A stretch of 64,000 bases of DNA from Homalodisca vitripennis. Its lineage: Eukaryota; Arthropoda; Insecta; Hemiptera; Cicadellidae. Made by a program: the position numbers and the translations under genes. The DNA lies in contig NC_060207.1 in the NCBI RefSeq assembly GCF_021130785.1, positions 105,399,001-105,463,000 of the forward strand, written 5' to 3'. The notes under the pieces were generated by a model. It had not been told where the DNA came from. It saw only the letters and a program-made list of their open reading frames with translations, and did not search any database. Shown in pieces: positions 1 through 12,716 of this stretch. The first letter of the stretch is position 1. Each line of letters begins with the position of its first letter.

Positions 1-1879
1 TATACATATTACAAAATAAATAAGATTAAACGTTTTCGTGTATTACTTAAACAAATTAAGTTTAAAGCTCTAAAAACTAAAATAATACACTCTTATACTG
101 TCACTTGCAACACTAAGACATCCTTCCTTTAAAAGTTCCAAATCACTAAAAGACTACTGTACTAAAACTTTTACAATTCTGTTGTACTAAGGATCTGACA
201 ATTAACTATTTAAATATTAATAAAGTTTAAACTTAATACACTTTAAATCTTAAAAACAAAACACATATATTATTATTTACCGAAATTTATTAATCCATTA
301 TTTTAGACCAAAGCAATTAAAAGAGGAAAACATTATTATATTTTTAAAATAGTTAGCTAAAAAGGTAGAATTTCTTTAATTAAAGAAATTAAGTGAAAAT
401 CCAATTAGAGAATATATATACGAGATTTAAAAATTGGCTTAAGTTTAGCAACTTTTTAAATATGAACTTAAATTTTAAAAGCAGGTATGTTACATTCAGA
501 AGCGGAAAAGAGCGGGAACACGCTGGCGTAACTGATATGGAAGCAATCGAATTGGTTGAGCTAACATCGCCGTGGTCTGTCCGGATAACTGAATTGGACC
601 GTGATATGACCAATTTTATTGTTTAGTAACTTTTTTGCCATCAATCTCATACAAACTACACTTCCTTTTAACGTCCTATCTCACAGTAATCTGCCTCTTG
701 CGTTATATACGGTTAAGATTAAAACCGGTACATATTCATGTTATATATGGTGTTAATGTCACACTATTGGCTAATTTGCATTTATATTGTCTTATTAGCA
801 AAACTAATAGTTTCTAAAACATATCTTAAATAATTTCAAAATTACTACATTTTAATTTTTTCAATATCCCCTGTAGCGTATATAAGATAAAGTAATCCCA
901 AAAACACACAAAATCTGATACAGCGTCTTTAATTTAATGGTAAACAAACATTAAAGAAAATACGAAATTTTACAATGAAGATACAATTTTAGGTAATTGT
1001 ATGTAATCAACAATAAGGTTATGTTTATTTAAACGCTTAAAATGCATTTTGAAGTTTAAAGTTGACACCATTTCAGTAGCAGAAAATAATGAGAAATGTT
1101 TCGCTATATGAATAATAACATATTAACAATTTGACAAAATAAATAAAAGATATGCACTGTAAAGTAGTAAAAAAAGAAAATTTACATGGAGAATATACCT
1201 CAAAAGGCTAAAAATATTATGTACAAGTTTTGGGTTTTTTAAAATATTGTTAAATCATAACTTTTAACATATAAAGCCTCGATATTTTTAAAATTATTAC
1301 TGCAAAAGGTAAATGCATTACTAATAGAACCTCGAAAACGATATTAAAAGGTCAGATTTAAAAAAAATATTTTACTGTGATATAGGATCGAAATATTACT
1401 GTAAAGTGCAGCTTTATAGTAACGGTAATGAATGAAACTAAGTTTACTAAATATTATCTTCTGAAGTAACTATCGATGCTCGGACAAACTTTTCACTGAT
1501 ATTGCATCACACGAGCCTAAATCGTTTTCAAAGCCAAGTCTATCCTTTGTCTGCTGTCGATTTGGCATCATATCCCTCTAATACTTTTCGTTCTCGCCTT
1601 TCTTCTCTCACACAATACCCTCACACAAGAGGAGAAATGAATAATCACTAAGTAAAAATAGTTTTACTGAATCGTGAATTAAGCTTCATGGCAACGAAAA
1701 AACCACAGAATAAAATTTAACCAAGCAGAATATGTTGTTGCATATATCCTATGTTGAAGATCATGAACATAACAAATTTGATCACAAAGCAAAGCGTCAG
1801 ACACAAATTGCATTCTTATGTCAAAAAACAATCGAGGAGGCTGTGCGTCTGTTTTGCACTGAACAGATACACGATACAG

Positions 1880-1884
<5 letters not shown>
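1..1884. other. AT-rich non-coding stretch with one weak coding-like island
   Basis: I recognise no gene here. The sequence is AT-rich with only chance open frames. The one exception in composition is 494-626, which is less AT-rich. On the plus strand it reads as a hydrophobic/acidic stretch ending in a TAG at 624-626 and is preceded by a CAG that could serve as a splice acceptor. I do not recognise the peptide. It could equally be a fragment of a mobile element. Confidence 0.4.

Positions 1885-1932
<48 letters not shown>
1885..1932. repeat. (GT)n microsatellite
   Basis: An uninterrupted GT dinucleotide run of about 48 bp. The short valine/cysteine-rich frames read through it are artefacts of the repeat. 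Confidence 0.95.
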
Positions 1933-1933
<1 letters not shown>

Positions 1934-2668
1934 AATATTTTTGAAGAAATTATATTAAGGGTACAAGAAAATATAAGCGAGCTGGGGCCACAAACTAGGT
2001 AAGAACCTAATTATAGGGAATTAAAATATTCATAATATTAGCATATCGGAACGGTGTGAAAAGCAACTTTTGTTAATCTCTTATCCACCGACAATTATTC
2101 GTAAATTATCTACTAATCTACTAATCAAATATACTCGTATCTTTCCGTATTAAAATTATTATTGGGCCCATCCACGAGTCTTTCATTGGTTCACTGGTTA
2201 GTTGGTTTTATATTTTTATACTCTTTAATAATTTTTTGAAATACTCTTTGATATTGCTATTTTAAAACCTGAAATTACAAGGTCAGGTAATTACAAATTA
2301 ATCGAGTATAAATACCAATTTTTCATGATATACCATGGTCTTCATGTGCTAAATGAGATTTTCACCCTTTGGTATGGCTAATAAGTTATTAAAATCAATA
2401 ATAATTAAATTCTATAGATTACGTAACCAACTGTTATGATAATAAATAAACTGATTGAGTGGTTTTAAACGACGTGATAAAAATTCGGAAACACCAAACA
2501 CTTCAGATGGAATAACGTAAGTTCCATGCTGAAGGTCATAAATCCACTTGTAGATTATTAGGGTATGTTCGAAATGCACTTACTTGACAGTGCAGAATAT
2601 CCGAAAATCCACAACAACATCCCAGCGCCATACCTCGGAACTACCAATGGAGGGAAAATATAGCGTCA

Positions 2669-2880
2669 TCAGGATCAAGCCAGCATTTGCCCTTTTGCTC
2701 TACGCGAGGTTTTCTGTCCTCGCTGAGCTGGCCTTAGGACACCTGCGTTATTCTTTGACAGATGTACCGCCACAGTCAAACTCCCCGCCTGGCAGTGTCC
2801 TCGGATCGGATCACGCTAGGGAGTGTTTGCCGGTCGGTGTCGGCGCGCGCCGCAGACGACGCCGGGCCGCGGCCGGAACC
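2669..2880 (-). rRNA. Dispersed fragment of 28S rRNA (pseudogene)
   Basis: Read on the minus strand, this is the late part of the large-subunit rRNA, downstream of the R1/R2 insertion region. It includes the segment around GGGGAGTTTGACTGTGGCGG, the following block around AACGCAGGTGTCCTAAGGC, and the GGCTTGATCCTGA end. The GC-rich part at 2838-2878 corresponds to an rRNA expansion segment. Compared with the usual arthropod/metazoan sequence there are several substitutions in universally conserved positions, and the match stops abruptly at both ends. It is therefore a dead fragment outside an rDNA array. Likely routes of arrival are retroposition or rDNA-derived ectopic insertion; a 28S-derived SINE head is another possibility. 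The plus-strand open frame across it is spurious. Confidence 0.85.
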
Positions 2881-4470
2881 CGATATTATTAACGAGTTCT
2901 GTTAACTAGTTCTAGTTTTACTCACATCACTGACGTCTGAGACATAGTAAGACGTCTGAGCTTGGATCGCCTTTGTTTTTTAGAATGTCTGATTAGTTCG
3001 GTTAATACTTAACTCCTAATTAGTTAACTAATAAGAGAGGAATAAGTATACAAACGTAATATTTATTTATTTTAACAGTAGTGCTTAGATTCAATTCATA
3101 AATTTGATCAAAAGTTTCTTTAAACCGACTTATTTCTCGTGTCTACATTCACTATTTGAACATAGACAGTTGTAAAAGGTTTATACGAGTATCAATAAAA
3201 TAACGTACTTTATAAATAATTTAATAATAATAATGTATTATATAATTAAATATGAAATTAATTGTTTACTTCTATATTCTTGCGAGTCAATTTGGTTTTG
3301 TTATTTTATTTACGTTCAGGCCCGATCAAACTATGCAAAGTACAGTTAACGCTGTTTTGATCGTTTACCCTTGCCTTATGTACATACTTGATTCATCCCT
3401 TCCTACATAGCTTCCCTTATTTCGTCGGACCAAGTTTTTCTAAGTCGTTTTCCTAATTTATTTTTGATCAACTCTTCAGTCTAAAAACATTTGCCCAAAT
3501 GTTTTCCTATTTGAAATGAAAGTTACTGTTTTACCTGCCGTAACAGGTCCTTTTTCTTCTTCTTCCTTCTATTGTTTAAACAAAGACAGGCAGAGCCCTT
3601 ACTCTGTCCGGCATCGATGCAGCAATCCATTTCTTCATATTTAGTCCAAGTTCCATTTTAATATAATTCGAAAATTCACTTTAATAACCTATTCCGTTCT
3701 CTTGATGTAACTGTGACGGTTCGGTTTTCGTTTTCATGTCCCAATGTGTACCATACAGTGTGTTTCTTTTTTCGTAGTACTACTGTACCTTTAATTTTGT
3801 ATATCAGTAAAGTCTATACATAGTATTATTTTTTCGTAATTATCTTCCTTTTAATTTTTAAAAATTTGTTCTCAGCACCGTAATGTGATCATGAATGAAT
3901 TATTGTGTTACTGTATATAAAATACTATAAGAATGATTTTTATTATAAATATTTCGTGTTAGTCTCAATCAAGTTACATTACTTATATTTTGTTCAAATA
4001 CTTTATGACGCAACCTTTCTTATAACTAACCACAATACTAATTTATTGGTTAAACTTTTACCGAATCCTCTACCACCAAATACAAATGAACGAAACCCAT
4101 TTATGTCTATATGCACGATAACTATTGAACTAGTCAACTTAGGGAATTGAGATATAGCGTGAAAGTTTAGCTTTACTACTTTACACCGTTATTGACAATG
4201 GTAAACATCGGTCCATTGAGGGCCCCGATTTTTGTTTGTTAAGGAAGTTGCATGGGTACATTGGTCTTTTGGGCAATTAATTATGTTGGTAACGAGAAAA
4301 ACAAAATTTTAGTAAACAAACAGGTAAAAATATATTGAGAGTATAATATTGTAAAGGTTTATCATATGACATTTTTCAGTAACTTATCAACATATGCGAT
4401 GAATTTGCTTTGTTAGATTGATTGGTTTCATACAAACATTTAAATAGTTTAGCTTAACCTATAATGTCAT
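2881..4470. other. Non-coding AT-rich stretch
   Basis: No gene recognised. There is a short dyad around 3328-3364 (GATCAAAC ... GTTTTGATC). The open frame at 3905-4150 lies in ordinary AT-rich sequence and shows no recognisable motif. The stretch from about 4150 resembles the repeat family seen near 41.7 kb. Confidence 0.4.
4320..4470 (+). repeat. Diverged copy of the repeat family seen at 41.76-42.07 kb
   Basis: The string around 4365-4378 (ATATGACATTTTTCAGTAAC), followed by a GATGAATTTGCTTTGTTAGA-like stretch and an AAACATTT block, follows the same order as the 116-bp unit at 41.76-42.07 kb. The match is clear by eye but diverged, so the limits are approximate. Confidence 0.5.
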
Positions 4471-4482
4471 ATTTATATATAT

Positions 4483-4528
<46 letters not shown>

Positions 4529-4547
4529 ATGTAATATTATATATATC
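4471..4547. repeat. (AT)n microsatellite with palindromic arms
   Basis: A TA-dinucleotide run with a few interruptions (ATAACATAT, TATTATAT, GTAATATTAT). It could form cruciform structures. Confidence 0.9.
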
Positions 4548-7430
4548 AATCTAGGTAATACTGTATTTTGTTGACTAGCTGACTGTTGATAAAATGGTGT
4601 TGTGGACGAGGACATTAATATCATGTATAGTAGTTCCAATAGTTTCAATCTATTCAACTTGCTATAGATTTGCTAACTTGTCTATTTGTTTAGTGCAAAT
4701 ATGCAGACTAGTTCAGTCATTTCTAAAGCTCTGTACCTGGTAAACTAGAGGTAACTCAAATCTAACGCCAGATTCATGGAAAGATAGTGGAATATTCTTA
4801 AGAAATGTATTATCACTTTTGTGATATTTCAAACGTTTAAGCCAAAAATGCCAACCTCACCTAAATTCTCTTACCCCGAACACTTAGAGTCTGTGTCGGT
4901 GAGCCAAAGGTGAGTGTTTATATATAAAATATTGTGTATAAATATACATGTATATATCAATATAACTGCATATGCCTAGGACACTGGTCTTGAAACAGAA
5001 GGAAACTCCTTCCGCCTACGACCATTGTACTCGTAAAATCTAGGGTTGTGTCCGGAAACATTAGGTTTAATTGGTTAAGCGTTTTACGGATTCTTTTTCA
5101 CCACGCAAAGGACAAATTGAGACTTTTGTGTGTCCGTCTGTACGCGCGATAACTTTCGAACGAGTTAAATTGGAGAACCTTGTGAGAAACTCCTCCTCTT
5201 CTATATTTAATTAAAAATGGTAATCATCAACCCAACAGGGATCGCTCTCCGGTCCAGTATATTGATTGCTGTGAGGCTAACGCGAACTTCCACTCAGACC
5301 CAAAGTCAGGATTAACCTTGCCTCTAGAGTACTTCCTACTTGACTTACGTCAACAATCTAGAGTTTTTAGTTTATGTCATATTTTGACATACGATTTGAA
5401 GGATTTATCCTTTCATCTTTAGATCATGGAAAGAGAAAAGTTATACAAAAATCCTGGAACTAAAAACAGTAATATGTTAAAATACTAAAACTGTATAATA
5501 AACTAATTACTGAATCAGTTTTTTTATATAATTTTCGTATAAAATTTATGTACTCCCCTTTAATTGAATGTAAAATAATAAATATTCTTTGTTTGAAGTT
5601 TATATTTAAATAATTAATAAATATTTTTATACGGTGACTTGAGTGGTTTATCTAAACAGCATTAATTAAAGATGATGATATATGAGATATGTATGGCTTA
5701 ATGAGATATGTTTTCAATCTCAGTAAGCCTCAATCTTGTTCTTGAAAGCTGGTACTCTGTTAAAATTGTAATAATATAATTTATTGTGTTTTGAACATTT
5801 CAATAGAATTCAATTGTAGGAAAAACTGGTGGGGTGGATGTTAAAATTGGCTTACCAATATGGTTAAGACTTGAATATGAGTAAAAGTGATAGTAAACCA
5901 ATCATTGACATTGTAACGTGTGCAAAACAGAAAAACTCCTCGATTCATTACTTTTAATAATGAATCTAGAGTTTAGTAATATTATAAATAAGGTGTAAAT
6001 TGTTATAATATAATAAAATACTTCCTTATAAAAGTTTAGCCCAAGCCACAAAAATATAAAAATTTCCACTGATGTAGAAAACATATTAAATATATAAAGC
6101 GAGATATCGCAAAGTGTTAAACTCACACGTACTATATAATGCTCAGTAAAAATATCGTATTTGTCGACTCAACTGTGATTCCATTTGTATGCTTATGACA
6201 TTGAACATAAAACTGTTCAGTTGTACTAAACTTGCAAGAGACTATTGGAACAGAATGTTGCATAAAACAAGCGGTGGCAATAAAACATAGTACCGTGTTG
6301 CGCTATACAAGAAACCAGTTTCTTGTTGCATCCGAATCCTACAGATTCAGTTAATGTTGTTACTGTACTTTTATGTTGGTTTAACTTTAGCAGATGGCAA
6401 GAATGTTTATTTGTTCGCTCTTCAGGCACATATTTTAGAAGTGGAGAGTATTTCTGAGAAGAATTCTTCGAAATGTATAATAACCAAAAGGATCCTACAG
6501 TTAGATATGTAGGAATTATAATTTTCTAAATTAAATGAATTGAAAACTACAATTTCAAAACAAGATATTCCTTTCTAAATTCTATGGTATATAAGTGATA
6601 AAATGTTACAACATAATGCTGTTAGGCAGCAAACCAAAGAGTCTGTTTTAAAAGTTGTGTGAAATTTACTAGAAAAGAATTACTCAGAATCATAACTAAT
6701 ATCTAAATCTGAAGGAAAGTACAAAACCAATAAATATTGGTGTTCGGAAGTCGTTCTAATGTCGGTTGGAGTTTGTGGGTTGATGACGCCGCGTTAACTG
6801 TTTGTGCCGGTGTTATAGAGGAAAGGCTCCAGCCACGATATAACTCTGTAAACCCTTAACAGATCAAGGTCACATAGAACATTTATGTGGACATACAGCA
6901 GTTACATAATTTTGTGTTGGTTGTTGTTTATTTTACTAAACTATTCTAAAACGGTGAATTTCTACTACTTATTATTTTACGTCCACATCATATTAACAAA
7001 TTAATTATATGCTATCAAAATTATTTTCATCAACTACAATTGTTTCATTTTTCAAGATTCATTTTTATTCCGTGGTGTACTTTCCTCGAGAAAAAAATAT
7101 CTTTTTGGAATAAAGTACTTAATTACATTAGTCTTTATTTAGTTCAGTGACTCGAACGAGAACTATTTATAGTAGAAATTACTAAATAACGTTATTTTTA
7201 GCCAGTTAATACCGAATATGAAACCTAAACTTTCGTGGAAAGTTCAGTAACGAAGTAACAATCATAACAATCAAAAGTCCGAGATTTAAACAGAAGAAAT
7301 CAGTATAACTAAAAGAGAAAATGTGTAACATGAAAGGGATCTAATTTGAAATTGATATACTCGTATAGCATACATAATCTAGCTGATAATGAATTTTTGA
7401 TTTCACTCACTGTGGCTGAAAAGCACATAA
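4548..7430. other. Non-coding stretch with one dispersed-repeat motif
   Basis: No gene recognised. Around 5130-5170 lies a GTCCGTCTGTACGCGCGATA motif followed by ACTTTCGAACGA. The same kind of motif recurs at 12.24 kb and 41.49 kb, so this is probably a dispersed repeat. The short frames at 5902-6126 and 6226-6429 on the minus strand show no family motif. Confidence 0.4.
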
Positions 7431-7439
7431 TAACTAATT

Positions 7440-7640
7440 CAAAGTGACGTGGATACAGGTAAGGTGTTACGCAATAATAGAACATCGATACTCTATTATC
7501 CGTGTGTTGTGTGTAGTATAAAACCCAGCTGCAGCTTTGTCAGATTGATCAATAACGGAGTATCACACAATCACACAGAAATATGGTCAGAGGGAGTATG
7601 AGAATGGAGATTTGTAATAACATATTCTTCGTTATACCGT
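7440..7640 (+). repeat. Diverged repeat, partner of 53,315-53,500
   Basis: Shares blocks in the same order and orientation with 53,315-53,500: a GTGGATACAGGTAAGGTGTT-like start, ATAGAACATCGATRCTCT, AATAACRGAGT, and GGAGATTTGTAATA. Identity is clearly below 80% between blocks. A second matching pair follows downstream (9,985-10,155 with 53,545-53,750). The two places may therefore be remnants of one duplicated segment or copies of one long unclassified repeat. Confidence 0.55.
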
Positions 7641-9091
7641 ATCAGATATTCCATCAAATGTCAATGATCAATCTATATTCACGAATAGTGAATAGTCCGT
7701 GACTTGAATTAAAAGGGTGCTTGGCAAGATGGAATTTCCAGGTAAGTTACTAATCCGTATCACCAGTATTCCACATCATTATTAGCTCAGTTGTACGTGA
7801 AGTGCTGACGTATAATATAGCGCAATTATTTCTAACTGCCGAAAAATTTACTTTTTAAAGTTGACACTGCTTACATTAATAATTTTGTACTTTACAGATG
7901 CAAATTTTATTATAATCCAAACAATAGAACAATAAAAAGTTATTCTTTGTGTATTAAATTGTATTACAAATGTACGGGTCAAACCTCTAAATAGCTTTGC
8001 TACAACTCACGAAGGACTAAAGTTTTCAGGAAGAAACATTATTTTCAGGTCATATCTTACATAGCTGGTGCTTCTATTTCAAGTGTAAGGTATATGGTTC
8101 CCGACTTTAAAATCGATAATAATAACTAGTAAGATAAATTCTATATTACATCGACAACTATAGCTTGTCTAGTAATGTTATGTTACACAACCCTTGAAGT
8201 TGTCTTACAAGTATAGACGATGATATTATATGAATATTTTTCATTTGAAACCCAAAGAGCATCGACAACTATCAGGTAATGTTGTTTAAATCAGATTTCC
8301 CGTGGGAGAGCAGTTTCTAAACCGAGAGCAGATTCATTAGAGACTACAGATTGCATCCGGTTTCATACTTTATTGTTTAAATACAGATTTGATCACAATT
8401 AATACAACTTTGTTAATAATAAATCCGTTAGAATCACAACCAAAATCCATAATAAAAAAATACGTTTTAAACTATGTCTTAGCTAATAAATGTTTAGGTA
8501 TTATATAAATAGGCGACAACCCTGTTCACATTTCTATTGAAAATCTGCTCGCTAACTTTGGCCCAAAAAACATACATAGCACAAGGTAAATACATATTAA
8601 TACTTACATATAATTAGTATTATTGTCGCTCTGTGACCCAAAAAGCGGCCTTTTTAAAATCAACATGAATATTCGAATTTATGAAGAAAGTTTTTTTACT
8701 CTATTAGATTATACTCAATCAGTATTTAACATGTTTATATTTCCAACATTAAGTATTAAGAGTAAGTTTATAAATTCCTCTTACAAATGTTGATGATTTA
8801 TTTACGGGACACATGTATTTTAGAAACTTTCGTTATACTTCACAAGCTTTTCACTTATCTTTGGAAATTCGGGGTATCACAATATTTTTAATTTTGTTTT
8901 GTTATAGTACACTGATATGTTGTAACCCATCGTCCTTTCTAGTTAGATACCCTTTGGTACATCAAAACTTTTTCCACGACTGTATATTGATAAATATGTC
9001 AGCTTGCAGAACAATCTTCTCTATTGTCTGTTCACAAAGGTGTCTTAAAGATAAATAATAACTGATTAGTTTAAACAGAAATTTTTGTTAA

Positions 9092-9172
9092 TCTCCCCTG
9101 CTGGGAATCGACCCCGTGACCTCTCCGCCAGAGAATCGCAGCCTGCCCCTTGCTACGGTGAGAGTCAATCAT
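9092..9172 (-). repeat. tRNA-like SINE head or tRNA pseudogene
   Basis: On the minus strand this has an A-box-like TAGCAAGGGGCAGG (9142-9155 as complement) and, about 30 bases on, a B-box-like GGGGTCGATTCCC (9103-9115), the spacing of an internal RNA polymerase III promoter. The T-arm can pair but no clean acceptor stem is seen, so it is not a working tRNA. It is probably the head of a tRNA-derived SINE; the body, toward lower coordinates, is AT-rich and unidentified. Confidence 0.55.
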
Positions 9173-9599
9173 CATACAACAAGTGTAACATAATGGTTAT
9201 GTATAAGAATGTAAATGAAACAATGAGAGCCTCTACTTTATATTAATTTTCCAGAAATATTGAGTACGTTAAAACTACCAGTTGCAATATGTAGGTACTA
9301 TGTAAGGCAGATACATTGTACCGTGTTAAACAATTATTATTTATTACAGTAGTTACGTTACTCACGGGTAAAGTTTTACAACCTCCCTATTACTACCTTC
9401 ATGAGTAAAAGTATTAGAATATCTGACAATTTTCTTCAGTTATTATTCATATATGTAACTATAATTAAATTCTAAAAATCTTAACAGAAAGGTCTTAGAA
9501 GCTTTATGGTAACACACGTGATGACGTTATTTTGTTTGATCGGTTGGTAAAAACTTGCTCCAGTTGAAGCCTTTGATTGGTGCATTTTAAAACTATTCA

Positions 9600-9760
9600 C
9601 GTTCACGTAATTCCAAAAATCCTAAATATATATAATATGTGAGAAAAGAATGTACCCAACCAGAGTTTATGTAAATAAATTATTAACTGCTTACAATATA
9701 ACAAGTTTAATATTTTTATTTTCCTTAAATAAATATTTATGTATTTAAATTAAATATTAG
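9600..9760 (+). repeat. Local direct repeat, copy 1
   Basis: Matches 10,832-10,972 in the same orientation, from GTTCACGTAATTCCAAAAAT through GAGAAAAGAATGTACC to TATTTATGTATTTAAATTAA. Several small indels separate the two copies. Confidence 0.7.
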
Positions 9761-9984
9761 ATTCAAATATTATCATCATTATTATGGTATTAATAAATTA
9801 TTTCCATAATTTTTATTTATACGTGACACTTGATTTCCGATGTACATTTCCTGCGGTCTTTAGAGTAAGACCAAAAAGGAGATGTTGCAATAGAAGAGAT
9901 AGTATTAGGAATAATTTAAATTTATAGCTAATAATACATGTATTATCATCCCTGAAATTAAATGATTTATTACAATAAAAAAAG

Positions 9985-10155
9985 TAATAATTCAAGACAA
10001 GGACGTTATCGCATCCTTACCAGTAAAAGCGTTTGCGAGAAATTATGCCCCATATTAGCTTAGCTGGATTATACAATTAAAACATCATATTACATCATCA
10101 TTGCATCTTATATATAATATTAAACTTGCCTTATTTTTATATTAAAAATACAGTA
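9985..10155 (+). repeat. Diverged repeat, partner of 53,545-53,750
   Basis: Shares ordered blocks with 53,545-53,750: AAAGTAATAATTCAA, GAATTATGC, AAATTAAAACATC, ATTGCATCTT and ATTTTAAACTTGC-like strings. It lies in the same orientation and order as the pair beginning at 7,440 and 53,315. Confidence 0.5.
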
Positions 10156-10160
10156 TCTAT

Positions 10161-10325
10161 CCCCCCCCCCCCAACATACTCGCGGCTTCGAACGCAACTT
10201 CGTAGATTTCGCAGCTGAATGAGCACTTCTAGTTCGAGTTCGAAAAGAATATTATTGAAGCCAATGTTGAGTTTACCTTGTTGCCACGATCATAAAAATA
10301 CGTCAAAATGTTTATATGTATGGCC
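10161..10325 (+). repeat. Short copy of the GCGGCTTCG repeat family
   Basis: Begins with a run of about 12 C residues followed by CGCGGCTTCG. It then shares ATGAGCACTTCT, GTTC, a GAAGCCAATGTTGAGTTTACC-like block and CTTGTTGCCACGATCA with 35,061-35,230. It is probably a truncated copy of a SINE or the 3' end of a LINE. Confidence 0.6.
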
Positions 10326-10831
10326 ATTGTAATTTCACTTTGTTTTTTGCATTTTTGTTCCATACTTCACTTGTTTCCCGAAAAACTATATATATAAAAA
10401 TGAAATAATGTACTCTTTGATGAATCAACTTATTAAAGCGCTGTGCAAGCATTTGTTACTCTGGTCGACCAAAATGGTGGAGCCCGTGCTTTGTTAAATG
10501 GAGTCTCAGCAGCAAATTATTTACGTCTTCATACACCAAATAGTTTCCTTTATAGTCTCGTACTATCTTAGCGAAAATGTTATTAGATAGGTATATGCAA
10601 TCATTGACTGCAGGTTTCTTATACCGGTAAGGTATTCTATTCACTACGATGTTGATTCGTAGGTTACTGGAGAGTAGCAAATTTATTCTAAATTGAGTTT
10701 AAGATGTTTTGGTTCCTTTTCAGCAACGTCGTTGGATCCTGATAACAGATGAAAATTCTAAAGGCGTATGCTATTTAGTGTAATTTTAAATATGTAGGTA
10801 ATAAGCTTAGAATTCTTAAATAAATCAAAGA

Positions 10832-10972
10832 GGTTCACGTAATGCCAAAAATCATAAATATATGAGAAAAGAATGTACCAAAGCAGTGTTTATGTAAAGA
10901 AATTACAATATAACAATTTCTAAATTATTATTTTGCTTTATTAAATATTTATGTATTTAAATTAAATGTTAG
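10832..10972 (+). repeat. Local direct repeat, copy 2
   Basis: Partner of 9,600-9,760, about 1.23 kb downstream, with small deletions relative to it. Confidence 0.7.
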
Positions 10973-12590
10973 TCCGTTGTTGAGATACGGTCTATATTAT
11001 AGTTCACTATTTAGTTTCACTTAAAACTTGATCATCTTGATACAAGTTATCAATAGGAGACCTGACAGTAAAGTCAGCGTTTACTTTATACTTTATAACG
11101 TTACATACACTGACTACTACATGATAGAGTGAGGGAGATATTTGTATTGAATATCACAATAACAAAACAAAAACAACCGATATTGTTGTTTGCAGTGTAT
11201 AGGAACAAAGTGCTCACTGATTACTAGTGTTTTGGTCTTTCAATAGTTTCGTTGTGAAAGCATGATACAAGCCTTTTGTTCCATTAGTGCTATTCATAAC
11301 AAAGCTATGCGAATTTGTAAAAATGTTATGCCAATACATTGCCTATTTTAATTTATGATACTGAAAACAGCAATTGTTATTTCGTTTTTATGCAGTTTGT
11401 CCACTCAATCAGTGGTTTAAACTGGTATATAATATTTATTTAAGATATATTATTTTTCAACATTCTTATTCTTAGACACACGTATTTATTACACCTTATC
11501 TGTGAAATAATCGTAGTTTGATTGAAATTTACTTTATTAATGAAAAATATATAATGTATTTGAATGCACCAGACTCGTTTTTCACTGTATTTAATCAACA
11601 AATCTGAAATGAAAACAATACCAAGGGTTTCTTTAACAAGGTAACTACTTCCTGAATGTTTACTACATAATCATTTTGTATGAACTTATTTTCCATTTCA
11701 ATTATAAATATTAGGATCAGCCCATTCAGACTCATGAATGTTATGATGGTTTCATCTGAGACAGGCGCATATTGCAATGTTTTTTTAGAGATCAATAGAT
11801 GAGACGTTAAGAGGGCGATATCATTCTACTTCAGATTATTTTTTTCAATACCCTTGTTACATGTTACTAATGTGAGGCTGTTTTTGAAAGGTTGAAACTC
11901 GAGGTGCTATCCTCTTCTAGATCTTTCTCTGCTGTTTGTTACTTGCTTTTTTATCAGGAGGGACAATATCTCAAGATATTGGGTGAGATGAATTAATATT
12001 ACCATTAACAAGCATATTAATTTCCTCTTCTTTCACGTACTTCTTCTTCAGTCAGACTGGATTGCCCGAGGTTTTGCAACATAATCTGCTACAAACATAT
12101 TTGATGCGCGTAAAACATTGCACCCCAAGCTGAACATCTTAGAGGTTAGTAATTTCCTTGGGTTATGCATTATTTGTTGAGCGTTAGAAAAGCCTATCTC
12201 TTCAAGAGCTTTATCACTTTATTTCAGTCTCCCCGTCCATCCATGTGATAACTCCAGAACGAAATGACCTGTAGACTTGCAATTTTGCACAAAACTTCAT
12301 TTCTATATAACAACATCGAGTTCGAGTACTATGCGATTTCTTTTTAATATAGCAATTATTTCAAATTGGTCTTATCGATATATATCATGACAACATAAAG
12401 GAGCACATTTCATAAATTTAAGGCTAAATTCAAATTCCTTTAATGTCGTAAGACAACTTTTGTTGTATGACAGAGTCAAGTACATGCTGTAATATACATA
12501 GCTTATAAAGTAAAACAATAAGAATGCAATGGTTATGCAACAGTAAATGTTATACTAAATATTTTTTTTATTAGCCTACATAATTATAAT
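10973..12590. other. Non-coding stretch with a dispersed-repeat piece at 12.17-12.35 kb
   Basis: No gene recognised. At 12,175-12,345 are the pieces TTGAGCGTTAG, GTGATAACTCCAGAACGA and CTTGCAATTTTGCACAA. They recur in part at 5.1, 34.0, 41.5 and 50.5-51.8 kb, pointing to one abundant unclassified repeat family. Confidence 0.45.
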
Positions 12591-12716
12591 TATTGTAAAA
12601 AAAAAAAACTAAAAATGTAAAACGAGTCACAACTTTACAATTATTAGTTTATGCCCGATTAAAAAGAAGTTTATAATTCCAACTAATAATGCAAGAAAAA
12701 CAAAACAAAAACATTA

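Noticed and set aside
2584..2892. Plus-strand 102-codon frame with an Arg-rich end
   Set aside because: It lies antisense to a recognisable 28S rRNA fragment. The Arg run comes from the GC-rich rRNA expansion segment.
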